A DNA stretch of 12,433 bases from CAZVBR01 sp964625755. Its GTDB lineage: Bacteria; Patescibacteriota; Minisyncoccia; Phycocordibacterales; XYD1-FULL-46-19. A program made the translations under genes and the position numbers. The notes below the pieces were generated by a model. The model was not told the DNA's origin and searched no databases. It was given only the letters and a program-made list of their open reading frames with translations. Positions within the stretch are counted from its first letter, which is position 1; each line of letters starts with the position of its first letter. Of the stretch, positions 1 through 6,117 are shown piece after piece. The stretch spans positions 1-12,433 of the forward strand of contig CAZVBR010000017.1 of NCBI GenBank assembly GCA_964625755.1, written 5' to 3'.

Positions 1-114
1 CCGCCAGAAAAAAAATTGCAAACACAAGTTGACCACCCGGTCTCACACCGAATTAACTCCGCCGAAACGAATTCGCAATCACAGCTTTGCGGACTATCTG
101 ATATAAGTAAGATC

Positions 115-2730
115 TTATTTAGTCTGTCGCTCAAACTCGATCCCGCCCTTTTTACCGACCAAAGCCTTAACCTTATCCCCTTCCTTGATCTCGCCGTCGA
201 TCAGCTTCAGGGCCAGTTCATCCAACAATTGATTTTGAATGGCTCTTTTCAGTGGTCGAGCTCCAAAAACCGGATCGTAACCGACTTTGATCAACTGATC
301 CTTAACGGTTTGATCGACCTCCAACTCTATCTGCTTTAACTTAAGTTGCTCAAACACTTCTTTCATCTGAATATCAATTATTTGAACCAAATGATCTTCG
401 GTGATACGCCGAAAGATGATCAGATCATCTAGACGATTTAGAAATTCCGGCCGGAAATGAGATCGAACCACTTCCATAACTTCTCGTCGAACACTCTCTT
501 CACCTTCGGCTTGACCAGAAGAAGATGACGACTCAGTCGCCCGGGAAATTATCTCACTCCCTAAATTAGAGGTCATTATAATGATCGTATTAGAGAAATT
601 AACCGTCCGACCCTGACCGTCAGTCAAACGCCCGTCGTCTAAGACCTGAAGCAAGATATTGAATACATCTGTATGAGCCTTTTCTATTTCATCCAACAAA
701 ATCACACTGTAAGGTCGGCGACGCACCAGCTCGGTCAACTGTCCTCCCTCTTCAAATCCCACATACCCCGGAGGTGACCCGATCAACCGAGCAACACTGT
801 GGCGCTCCATATACTCACTCATATCCAACCGGACCATCGCCTGATCATCATTGAACAGGGCAAAAGCCAAAGCCTTGGACAGTTCTGTTTTCCCTACTCC
901 GGTCGGACCCAAAAACAGAAAGGATCCCACCGGACGATCCGGGGACCGCAAACCGGCTCGAGCCCGACGAACAGCCCGTGCAACACTGGAAATGGCTTCG
1001 TCTTGCCCGACCACCCGTTCTTTAAGCTCCTCCTCTAGACCTGATAACTTATCCGCTTCACTGGCCACCAGACGAGTAACCGGGATGCCGGTCCACTTGG
1101 CAACCACTTGGGCCACATCTTCTTCGGTCACCTCTTCCCGCAAAAGACGGCGCTCGACAGGGATCTGATTTAATTTTTCTCGAGCTTCTTTCGCCTCTTT
1201 TTCCAGTTTGGGGATAGTGTCATATTTTATTTCCGCCGCTTGCTCGTAATCATTTTCTCGCTCTGCCCGATCTTGCTTGATCTTCAGCTCTTCAATTTGT
1301 CCGACAACATTACGACTGGTCTCAATTAGTTGCTTTTCTTCCTGCCATTGGCTCTCGAGAGCCGATTCACGCTCTTTCAGATCGGCGATCTGTTTTTGAA
1401 TATCCTGATAGCGTTCTTTGCTTTTTTCCCCTTTCTCTTTTTTCAAAGCTTCAGCTTCCACTTCCAACTGGCGCAATCGTCGCTTTAACTGATCAAGCTC
1501 TGTCGGTAAACTGTCGATCTCCATCTTAAGAGAAGACGTGGCCTCATCCACCAAATCAACCGCTTTATCGGGGAGAAATCGATCAGTAATATAACGTTGC
1601 GACAATTCAACCGCCGCCACCAAAGCGGCATCCGTGATCCGGACCCCGTGGTGAAGTTCGTATTTCTCTTTTAAGCCCCGCAAAATAGCGATCGCCGCCT
1701 CCTGAGTCGGCTCTGCCACCATGACCGGCTGAAATCGCCTCTCAAGAGCGGCGTCTTTTTCGATGTATTTTCGATACTCCATCAACGTGGTTGCCCCGAT
1801 CATATGCAATTTCCCTCGAGCCAAAAGAGGTTTCAGCATATTGGCTGCATCAACCGCCCCTTCCGCCGCCCCGGCCCCGGCAATTGTGTGGAGTTCATCA
1901 ACAAACAAAATTATCCGGCCGGCCGCGTCTTCCACTTCTTTAAGAACCGATTTCAATCTTTCCTCGAATTCCCCCCGATGCTTAGCACCAGCCAACAAAG
2001 AAGCGATCTCCAGACCGATCAACCGTTTGTTTTTCAAAGTATCAGGGACATCTTGGCTTTCGATCCGTTGAGCCAAACCTTCAACGATCGCGGTCTTCCC
2101 GACCCCCGGCTCCCCGATCAATACGGGATTATTTTTAGTCCGACGCGACAACACCTGCATCACTCGCCGGATCTCTTCGTCTCGACCGATCACCGGGTCC
2201 AACTGGCCACTGGCCGCCAAAGCGGAAAAATCCTGACCATATTTTTCTAATACTTGATATTTATCTTCCGGATTAGGATCATTGATCGTCATATTTCCTC
2301 TAACTTTATTTAAGTTTGCTTTTAATTTTTCCCGGTCACACCCTTGATCTAAAAACAAAGAAGACACTTCCGAATCATAAACCAGAGACAACAACAGATG
2401 CTCAGTAGAGATATATCCGTCATTTAACTCTTCCCTTTCTTTGTCGGCCCGCTCAAACACATAAGCCAGATCTCGGCTAACATACGGGGTTTTAGAATCA
2501 CCCAGGACCGGGTAATTTTTGATAAAATTATCTAATTTATTATTTAATTTGTCAACTTCAACCCCGCTTGTCTCAAGTAGTGGCAAAACCGCTGTGTCAG
2601 ACCGAGACACCAAGGCTTTTAGTAAGTGGCCGGGCTTCAATTCGGCCTGACGAGCTTGGGAGGCCAGATTCACGGCTTCATTTATGGCCTCGGCACTTTT
2701 TTCAGTTAATTTATCTTGAGAAAAGGTCAT
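115..2730 (-). CDS. clpB: ATP-dependent chaperone ClpB (protein disaggregase)
   Basis: ClpB is a hexameric AAA+ ATPase of the cytoplasm that threads aggregated proteins through its pore, normally together with DnaK. The 871-residue protein is full length for the family. Two Clp_N repeats cover about residues 1-150. D1 has Walker A GEPGVGKT (206-213), Walker B around D278-E279 and an arginine finger in ALERRFQ (328-334). A coiled-coil middle domain spans about 408-525 and separates ClpB from ClpA/ClpC. D2 has Walker A GPTGVGKT (608-615), Walker B ILLDEIEK (677-684), pore loop GYVG (655-658) and sensor-2 GARPLKR (823-829). Two oddities: the D1 pore loop reads GAKHRGEF, with His251 where the family has Tyr, and a Ser/Glu-rich stretch at about 732-747 follows TSNLGS. 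The start is supported by a TATAAT ending 8 nt upstream. I saw no HrcA/CIRCE-type repeat upstream. Identification is certain. Confidence 0.98.
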   Translation of the reverse strand: MTFSQDKLTEKSAEAINEAVNLASQARQAELKPGHLLKALVSRSDTAVLPLLETSGVEVDKLNNKLDNFIKNYPVLGDSKTPYVSRDLAYVFERADKEREELNDGYISTEHLLLSLVYDSEVSSLFLDQGCDREKLKANLNKVRGNMTINDPNPEDKYQVLEKYGQDFSALAASGQLDPVIGRDEEIRRVMQVLSRRTKNNPVLIGEPGVGKTAIVEGLAQRIESQDVPDTLKNKRLIGLEIASLLAGAKHRGEFEERLKSVLKEVEDAAGRIILFVDELHTIAGAGAAEGAVDAANMLKPLLARGKLHMIGATTLMEYRKYIEKDAALERRFQPVMVAEPTQEAAIAILRGLKEKYELHHGVRITDAALVAAVELSQRYITDRFLPDKAVDLVDEATSSLKMEIDSLPTELDQLKRRLRQLEVEAEALKKEKGEKSKERYQDIQKQIADLKERESALESQWQEEKQLIETSRNVVGQIEELKIKQDRAERENDYEQAAEIKYDTIPKLEKEAKEAREKLNQIPVERRLLREEVTEEDVAQVVAKWTGIPVTRLVASEADKLSGLEEELKERVVGQDEAISSVARAVRRARAGLRSPDRPVGSFLFLGPTGVGKTELSKALAFALFNDDQAMVRLDMSEYMERHSVARLIGSPPGYVGFEEGGQLTELVRRRPYSVILLDEIEKAHTDVFNILLQVLDDGRLTDGQGRTVNFSNTIIIMTSNLGSEIISRATESSSSSGQAEGEESVRREVMEVVRSHFRPEFLNRLDDLIIFRRITEDHLVQIIDIQMKEVFEQLKLKQIELEVDQTVKDQLIKVGYDPVFGARPLKRAIQNQLLDELALKLIDGEIKEGDKVKALVGKKGGIEFERQTK

Positions 2731-2738
2731 AATAGAGT

Positions 2739-2744
2739 ATTATA
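2739..2744 (-). promoter_or_regulatory. -10 element of clpB
   Basis: On the minus strand a perfect TATAAT ends 8 nt before the clpB ATG, which would put the transcription start at or next to the start codon. No good -35 is visible; the bases 16-18 nt upstream are T-rich. Inference from sequence only. Confidence 0.6.
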
Positions 2745-2798
2745 ATAAAAACCGAAATTTTTAAAAACCCCGATTTATTGTTATCGACCATAAGCAAT

Positions 2799-2817
2799 GT
2801 TATAGTTAAACTATAAC
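2799..2817. promoter_or_regulatory. 19-bp palindrome, candidate operator between clpB and mscS
   Basis: GTTATAGTTAAACTATAAC has two perfect 9-bp arms (GTTATAGTT / AACTATAAC) around one central A. Its centre lies 31 bp before the mscS start and about 78 bp before the clpB start. Its right arm contains TATAAC (2812-2817), a usable -10 for mscS, so a bound dimeric repressor would block that promoter. I do not recognise it as CIRCE or a CtsR site. The regulator is unknown. It is unlikely to be a terminator, because the stem is AT-rich and has no following T-run. Confidence 0.45.
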
Positions 2818-2838
2818 CAAATAACAAATCAGATCATT

Positions 2839-3882
2839 ATGATGGAAAATTTTTTAACTACCGAGTGGTGGGGAAATACTGTAAATGAGTACTTGATCGC
2901 CTTGGGGGTATTTTTAGCTCTTTTAGTGTTCTTTTATCTCCTCCAAAGACATATTTTGAAGAAACTTCGCCGCTTGGCTGAAAAAACACCGACCGATATC
3001 GACAACACCATCTTAAATGTTATCAACAAGGTCCGACCCGGGTTTTATGTATTTCTGGCCTTCTACATCACCCTTCAAACTCTAACCCTTCCCGAGACTG
3101 CCACCCAAATAATCACCTGGATCCTGATCATCTGGGTTGGTTATTTGGTTGTCATGGCCGGTCATGTGATCCTGGATTACATCTTCACTCAAAAATTACC
3201 AAAACTGGAACTCGGAACAAAAGAAGCCCTTCGAACCCTGAACAATATCGCCAAAGCCTCTTTATGGGTTCTGGCAGTACTGTTTATCTTATCCAATCTG
3301 GGAGTCAACGTAACTTCAGCCATGGCCGGTCTGGGAATCGGCGGTATTGCCGTGGCTTTAGCGTTACAAAATATCTTAAATGATCTTTTTTCTTCTTTTT
3401 CGATCCATTTTGATAAACCTTTTTTGGTCGGCGACTTTATTATCATCGGTGACAAAATGGGCACGGTCGAGCGAATCGGGGTCAAAACCTCCCGACTCAG
3501 GGCACTTCAAGGCGAAGAGCTGGTCATCTCCAACCAGGAACTGACTTCGGCTCAGATCCAAAATTTCAAAAAAATGGAGTCCCGGCGAGCAATATTTAAT
3601 TTTGGAGTGGTGTACCGAACCCCGACCGAAAAATTAAAACAAATACCAGAGATCATCAACGGAGTAATAGAAAAAATAGAACTGGCCGAGCTGGATCGAG
3701 TTCATTTCAATAAATTCGGGCAGTACGCACTTGAATTCGAAGTCGTCTACTATACCCTATCGGCGGAATACAATGATTATATGGACACTCAACAAGCGAT
3801 AAATTTCGGTATAAAAGAAGCCTTCGAAGCAGAAAATATCGAGATGGCATTCCCGACCCAAACCGTCCACCTTGTTAAGTAA
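2839..3882 (+). CDS. MscS-family mechanosensitive ion channel
   Basis: Homologue of the small-conductance mechanosensitive channels, which open under membrane tension and release solutes during hypo-osmotic shock. The 347 residues show hydrophobic helices at about 18-36, 68-84, 90-112 and 135-155, then the pore helix (about 158-182, rich in Gly and Ala, with AGLGIGGIAVALALQN). The cytoplasmic beta domain follows (FDKPFLVGDFIIIGDKMGTV at 191-210), then the C-terminal alpha/beta domain ending in AFPTQTVHL, matching the family's FPxPQ-type ending. The extra N-terminal helices make it larger than E. coli MscS (286 residues) and closer to YnaI-like members. Two consecutive ATGs (2839 and 2842) could both start it; no Shine-Dalgarno distinguishes them. 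It is divergent from clpB, with a palindrome in the promoter region. The paralogue cannot be assigned further. Confidence 0.93.
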   Translation: MMENFLTTEWWGNTVNEYLIALGVFLALLVFFYLLQRHILKKLRRLAEKTPTDIDNTILNVINKVRPGFYVFLAFYITLQTLTLPETATQIITWILIIWVGYLVVMAGHVILDYIFTQKLPKLELGTKEALRTLNNIAKASLWVLAVLFILSNLGVNVTSAMAGLGIGGIAVALALQNILNDLFSSFSIHFDKPFLVGDFIIIGDKMGTVERIGVKTSRLRALQGEELVISNQELTSAQIQNFKKMESRRAIFNFGVVYRTPTEKLKQIPEIINGVIEKIELAELDRVHFNKFGQYALEFEVVYYTLSAEYNDYMDTQQAINFGIKEAFEAENIEMAFPTQTVHLVK

Positions 3883-3934
3883 CTTAAACACTTTGTTACC
3901 CAAATCTTGGCTTGCCGAAGAATTTTAAACCAAA

Positions 3935-4435
3935 ATGACCCCCAAAAACAATCAGTCAGACCCAACCCCCCAAAATACCGCCCCCGGTGAATTAACCTGG
4001 CAAACTTACGAGTACACTCATTATCAACGGAGCAAAGACTGGTACTGGCTGGTCGGACTCCTGGCTGTCCTGGGAGTTATTATCTCCTTGGCGTTGACAA
4101 ACTTCCTCTTGACCGTCATTATTCTGCTGGGGGCTTTCTCGGTAATACTCTTGGCCAAGCGACCCCCGGAAAAAATAACCGTCTCGATCTCAAACAAAGG
4201 GATCCGGGTCAAAAACTCTTTCTTCCCGTTTGCTAACCTCAACTCTTTTGCTGTCGATCAGGACGAACCGGCTAGATTACTTGTTTACACTTCCCGATTA
4301 TTTGCCCCCGCCGTTTATCTACCCCTGGAGCAAATTTCTCCGGAACAAGTCAGGAGTCTTTTGGGTCGATATCTACCGGAAGTCGAGTACGAAGAATCTT
4401 TAACCGAAAAAATAATGGAGCTGATAAAATTTTAG
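3935..4435 (+). CDS. Small two-helix membrane protein with a cytoplasmic beta-rich C-terminus
   Basis: No experimentally known function. The 166-residue protein has a polar Pro/Gln/Asn-rich head (1-20), then a TWQTYEYTHYQRSKDWYW segment (21-38) that I recall as characteristic of a family common in Parcubacteria. Two adjacent transmembrane helices follow (about 36-55 and 57-74), with a short turn. The C-terminal part (about 79-166) looks like a compact beta domain (KITVSISNKGIRVKN, then LLVYTSRLFAPAVYLPLE) ending in an acidic helix. This resembles membrane-anchored bacterial PH-like (YcxB/bPH type) layouts, but that is inference from layout only. It lies 52 bp after mscS on the same strand and may be co-transcribed. 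The ATG at 3935 is the only good start; ATTTTAAAC just upstream is a weak -10 candidate. Confidence 0.75.
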   Translation: MTPKNNQSDPTPQNTAPGELTWQTYEYTHYQRSKDWYWLVGLLAVLGVIISLALTNFLLTVIILLGAFSVILLAKRPPEKITVSISNKGIRVKNSFFPFANLNSFAVDQDEPARLLVYTSRLFAPAVYLPLEQISPEQVRSLLGRYLPEVEYEESLTEKIMELIKF

Positions 4436-4464
4436 ACGGATTTTTTTAAGTAGACCGAATATTT

Positions 4465-4493
4465 TTGCTTTCTTGACTCGTTGCTCCTATAAT
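4465..4493 (+). promoter_or_regulatory. Promoter of tRNA-Arg(GCG)
   Basis: TTGCTT (4465-4470), a 17-bp spacer and a perfect TATAAT (4488-4493). The -10 ends 8 nt before the first base of the mature tRNA, so the primary transcript should have a 5' leader of only about 0-2 nt. The TTGACT at 4473 lies only 9 bp from the -10 and cannot pair with it. Confidence 0.65.
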
Positions 4494-4501
4494 AAAATTA
4501 T

Positions 4502-4573
4502 CCTCCCGTAGTTTAAGGGATAAAACTCCGGCTTGCGGAGCCGGTACTCCAGGTTCGAGTCCTGGCGGGAGGA
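4502..4573 (+). tRNA. tRNA-Arg (anticodon GCG)
   Basis: A full 72-nt cloverleaf can be folded by hand. Acceptor CCTCCCG/CGGGAGG; D stem GTTT/AAAC with loop AAGGGATA; anticodon stem CCGGC/GCCGG with loop TTGCGGA, giving anticodon GCG; 4-nt variable loop TACT; T stem CCAGG/CCTGG with loop TTCGAGT. The discriminator is A, and CCA is not encoded (CAA follows), so it needs the CCA-adding enzyme. It reads CGC and CGU. Most bacteria instead use ACG, modified to inosine, for this box. A20 in the D loop agrees with arginine identity. It has its own promoter immediately upstream. Confidence 0.95.
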
Positions 4574-4590
4574 CAAGATTTCTTGAAAAA

Positions 4591-5085
4591 TCAATTTTGA
4601 TCAACTGGTTTTGGCTCGACCAGCGCCACCTCAAGAGGTAATTCAGCTACGGTCTGAAACCGGTCTTTATTCACACCCTTGAAATACACCCGGAAACGAT
4701 AAATTCCGCCCGGTCCGACTTGAAGGTCGTTTATTTTAACTCGGATCCTGATCCGTTTTTTATCTTGGTCAAATGTCAGAGGATACTCTTTAATATACAA
4801 AACCCTCTCATCGGGGTCCACCAAACCGATCTTAAAACCGGCCTTAACATCCACTCCCCCTTCTTCACGCCACCATAAACTGGTCAACTCAAAACCAAAA
4901 GGAACGTTTACGTACTCCTTGTCTTGTTGCCGGCGAGCCTCGGCCATCCGGGTAGCGTTTAGATTTACCCGCTCCAAAACATTAAAAAAAGAAACTACTT
5001 TCGTGTCGTGATCAGTGGAACTACTTCGGCTCAAAATACTCCACGCGTGTTTTATTTGCTCCGCCCGGGATTCGTTTTTAGTCAT
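4591..5085 (-). CDS. Hypothetical protein, DUF6941-like beta-sandwich
   Basis: No known function. The 164-residue soluble protein has no signal peptide or membrane helix. An N-terminal helical stretch (1-25) precedes a beta-rich body. The pattern TKVVSFFNVLERVN (28-41), then a WWREEGG segment, KIGLVDPDERVLY, and IYRFRVYF near the end matches my memory of DUF6941-type proteins (a VSLxNxxERL-like start, a LVDPDG-like strand, and a GxYRFxVY-like strand). This is a recollection, not a search result. It ends with TGA 17 bp from the tRNA-Arg gene, which faces it. A TAATAT on the minus strand ends 10 nt before the ATG. The upstream neighbour is rpsT on the same strand, 77 bp away. Confidence 0.7.
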   Translation of the reverse strand: MTKNESRAEQIKHAWSILSRSSSTDHDTKVVSFFNVLERVNLNATRMAEARRQQDKEYVNVPFGFELTSLWWREEGGVDVKAGFKIGLVDPDERVLYIKEYPLTFDQDKKRIRIRVKINDLQVGPGGIYRFRVYFKGVNKDRFQTVAELPLEVALVEPKPVDQN

Positions 5086-5095
5086 AATAAGAGAG

Positions 5096-5101
5096 ATATT
5101 A
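5096..5101 (-). promoter_or_regulatory. Possible -10 element of the DUF6941-like gene
   Basis: TAATAT on the minus strand ends 10 nt before the ATG at 5085, slightly further than the 5-8 nt seen at the other genes. No convincing -35. It lies just downstream of a possible rpsT terminator. Confidence 0.3.
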
Positions 5102-5120
5102 TTTTTTAAAACCCGATCGG

Positions 5121-5145
5121 AAAAACCCGGTCTTTAAGTCACCGA
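5121..5145 (-). terminator. Possible weak terminator after rpsT
   Basis: On the minus strand TCGGT and ACCGG can pair (5 bp including one G-U) around a 9-nt loop, followed by GTTTTT. A wider 6-bp pairing, GATCGG with CCGATC, encloses the same region. The stem is short, so this is only suggestive; it sits where the rpsT transcript should end. Confidence 0.3.
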
Positions 5146-5162
5146 TCACCAGAGTAAAGGTT

Positions 5163-5429
5163 TTATTTTTTACTCTTTTTTACGGCGGCCATCAGTCGGG
5201 ATTTTTTTCGATCGGCGGTATTACTTTTTATCACTCCCCGCTTGGCGGCTTTGTCTATGGCTTTGTAGGTCTCCGGGATAAGTTCTTCGGCTTCCGAAAC
5301 CTTCTCCTCGGCCAAAAGTTTTCGAACTTGCTTGACTGATTTTCTCATTTCCAGTTTTCGGGCATCGTTAAAAACCCGATTTCTTTTTGATTGCTTCAAA
5401 GCCTTTTTTGCTGATTTAATTATTGGCAT
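5163..5429 (-). CDS. rpsT: 30S ribosomal protein S20
   Basis: S20 is a primary 16S rRNA-binding protein that helps assemble the small subunit. The 88-residue protein begins MPIIKSAKKALKQSKRNR, corresponding to the family's MPNIKSAxKRxxxxxxRR opening. It is Lys/Arg-rich and ends with the conserved KAAKRGVIKSNTADRKKSRL helix (60-79). The open frame extends 22 codons further upstream to 5495, but that extension has no S20 homology and would contain the promoter, so the start at 5429 is chosen. On the minus strand TATTAT ends 8 nt before this ATG. A GAGG sits directly against the ATG, too close to act as a normal Shine-Dalgarno. Divergent from ruvA. Confidence 0.96.
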   Translation of the reverse strand: MPIIKSAKKALKQSKRNRVFNDARKLEMRKSVKQVRKLLAEEKVSEAEELIPETYKAIDKAAKRGVIKSNTADRKKSRLMAAVKKSKK

Positions 5430-5437
5430 ACCTCGGT

Positions 5438-5465
5438 ATAATACTAAAAAATCATAAAAATGCAA
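5438..5465 (-). promoter_or_regulatory. Promoter of rpsT
   Basis: On the minus strand, TTGCAT (5460-5465), a 16-bp spacer and TATTAT (5438-5443). The -10 ends 8 nt before the rpsT ATG, predicting a leaderless or nearly leaderless mRNA. Confidence 0.55.
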
Positions 5466-5508
5466 CCCTGAAGGCCGTGCGGCCACCACAAACACTCTCT
5501 TGGGTCAA

Positions 5509-5537
5509 TTGAGGCCGACCTTAATTTAAGTTATGAT
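5509..5537 (+). promoter_or_regulatory. Promoter of the ruvA cluster
   Basis: TTGAGG (5509-5514), a 17-bp spacer and TATGAT (5532-5537), ending 7 nt before ATG 5545. This makes 5545 the predicted first transcribed codon and places the alternative ATG at 5533 inside the -10 box. Confidence 0.6.
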
Positions 5538-5544
5538 AAAGGTC

Positions 5545-6111
5545 ATGATCGGTAAATTAACCGGGACCATAAACGAAATCGACGGGCAGACGGCTATTCT
5601 TGATGTCCAAGGAGTTGGCTATCTGATATCATTCACTGAACCGGATGTTGGCCAATTGCACGTCGGGCAAGAGATCTCTGTCTGGATCCAAACCATTGTC
5701 AGAAGCGAATCTCTGGAACTTTTCGGGTTCATCGAAAAAGAGAGCTTGAAAATATTCACCTTGCTCACCGGCATTTCCGGAATCGGACCAAAAAGTGCTT
5801 TGGCTATCCTGTCTTTGGCCGGACCGGACACTCTCAGGCAAGCCGTAGCCGAGGGTGACAGTGTTTATCTGACCAAAATCTCCGGTATCGGCCGAAAGAA
5901 CGCTCAAAAAATAGTTATGGAATTAAAAGACAAACTGGAAACCAGAACCGGCCAGCAACACGACCTAAGATCAAACGCAGAAGCAATAGAGGCTCTGCAA
6001 GCCCTTGGCTACACCACAAAACAAGCCCGTGAGACGATTCAGCAGCTCCCGGAAGGTATCACCACCTCGGAAGAAAAGATCAAAGCAGCGTTGCAAAAAT
6101 TAAGCCGTTAA
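5545..6111 (+). CDS. ruvA: Holliday junction DNA helicase subunit RuvA
   Basis: RuvA binds four-way junctions as a tetramer and loads the RuvB motor for branch migration in recombinational repair. From ATG 5545 the protein is 188 residues and opens MIGKLTGTI, the family's canonical start. Domain I is an OB fold (about 1-63). Domain II carries two helix-hairpin-helix motifs with GISGIGPKSA (about 76-85) and KISGIGRKNA (111-120). A UBA-like domain III (about 143-188, EAIEALQALGY) contacts RuvB. An ATG four codons upstream (5533) is in frame but lies within the predicted -10 element, so it is rejected. ruvB and ruvC are not in the window. First gene of a plus-strand cluster; the next start is 6 bp after its stop. 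Confidence 0.96.
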   Translation: MIGKLTGTINEIDGQTAILDVQGVGYLISFTEPDVGQLHVGQEISVWIQTIVRSESLELFGFIEKESLKIFTLLTGISGIGPKSALAILSLAGPDTLRQAVAEGDSVYLTKISGIGRKNAQKIVMELKDKLETRTGQQHDLRSNAEAIEALQALGYTTKQARETIQQLPEGITTSEEKIKAALQKLSR

Positions 6112-6117
6112 AAACAT

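Noticed and set aside
1..114. Region downstream of clpB, with a GACC/GGTC 4-bp hairpin and an A8 run (T8 on the minus strand)
   Set aside because: The hairpin is weak and not adjacent to the T-run, so a terminator cannot be supported; no gene is visible.
16..339. Plus-strand open frame at the left edge
   Set aside because: It overlaps the conserved C-terminus of ClpB on the other strand and has no recognisable domain.
851..1168. Plus-strand open frames inside clpB (also 799-1038, 1763-2071 and 1804-2250)
   Set aside because: All are antisense shadows of strongly conserved ClpB segments.
3906..3930. Possible hairpin CTTGG..CC-AAG followed by AATTTT after mscS
   Set aside because: It needs a bulge and has only five pairs, with a short T-run; it could equally be part of the next gene's promoter region.
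4435..4448. T7 run after the small membrane-protein gene
   Set aside because: No stem-loop precedes it, so it is not called a terminator.
4446..4634. Minus-strand open frame of 62 codons with a LVLPPGLEPGVPAPQAG-like product
   Set aside because: It is the antisense translation of the tRNA-Arg gene, a well-known artefact; no other support.
5430..5495. 22-codon N-terminal extension of rpsT
   Set aside because: It contains the rpsT promoter and has no S20 homology; the MPIIKSAKKA start fits the family.
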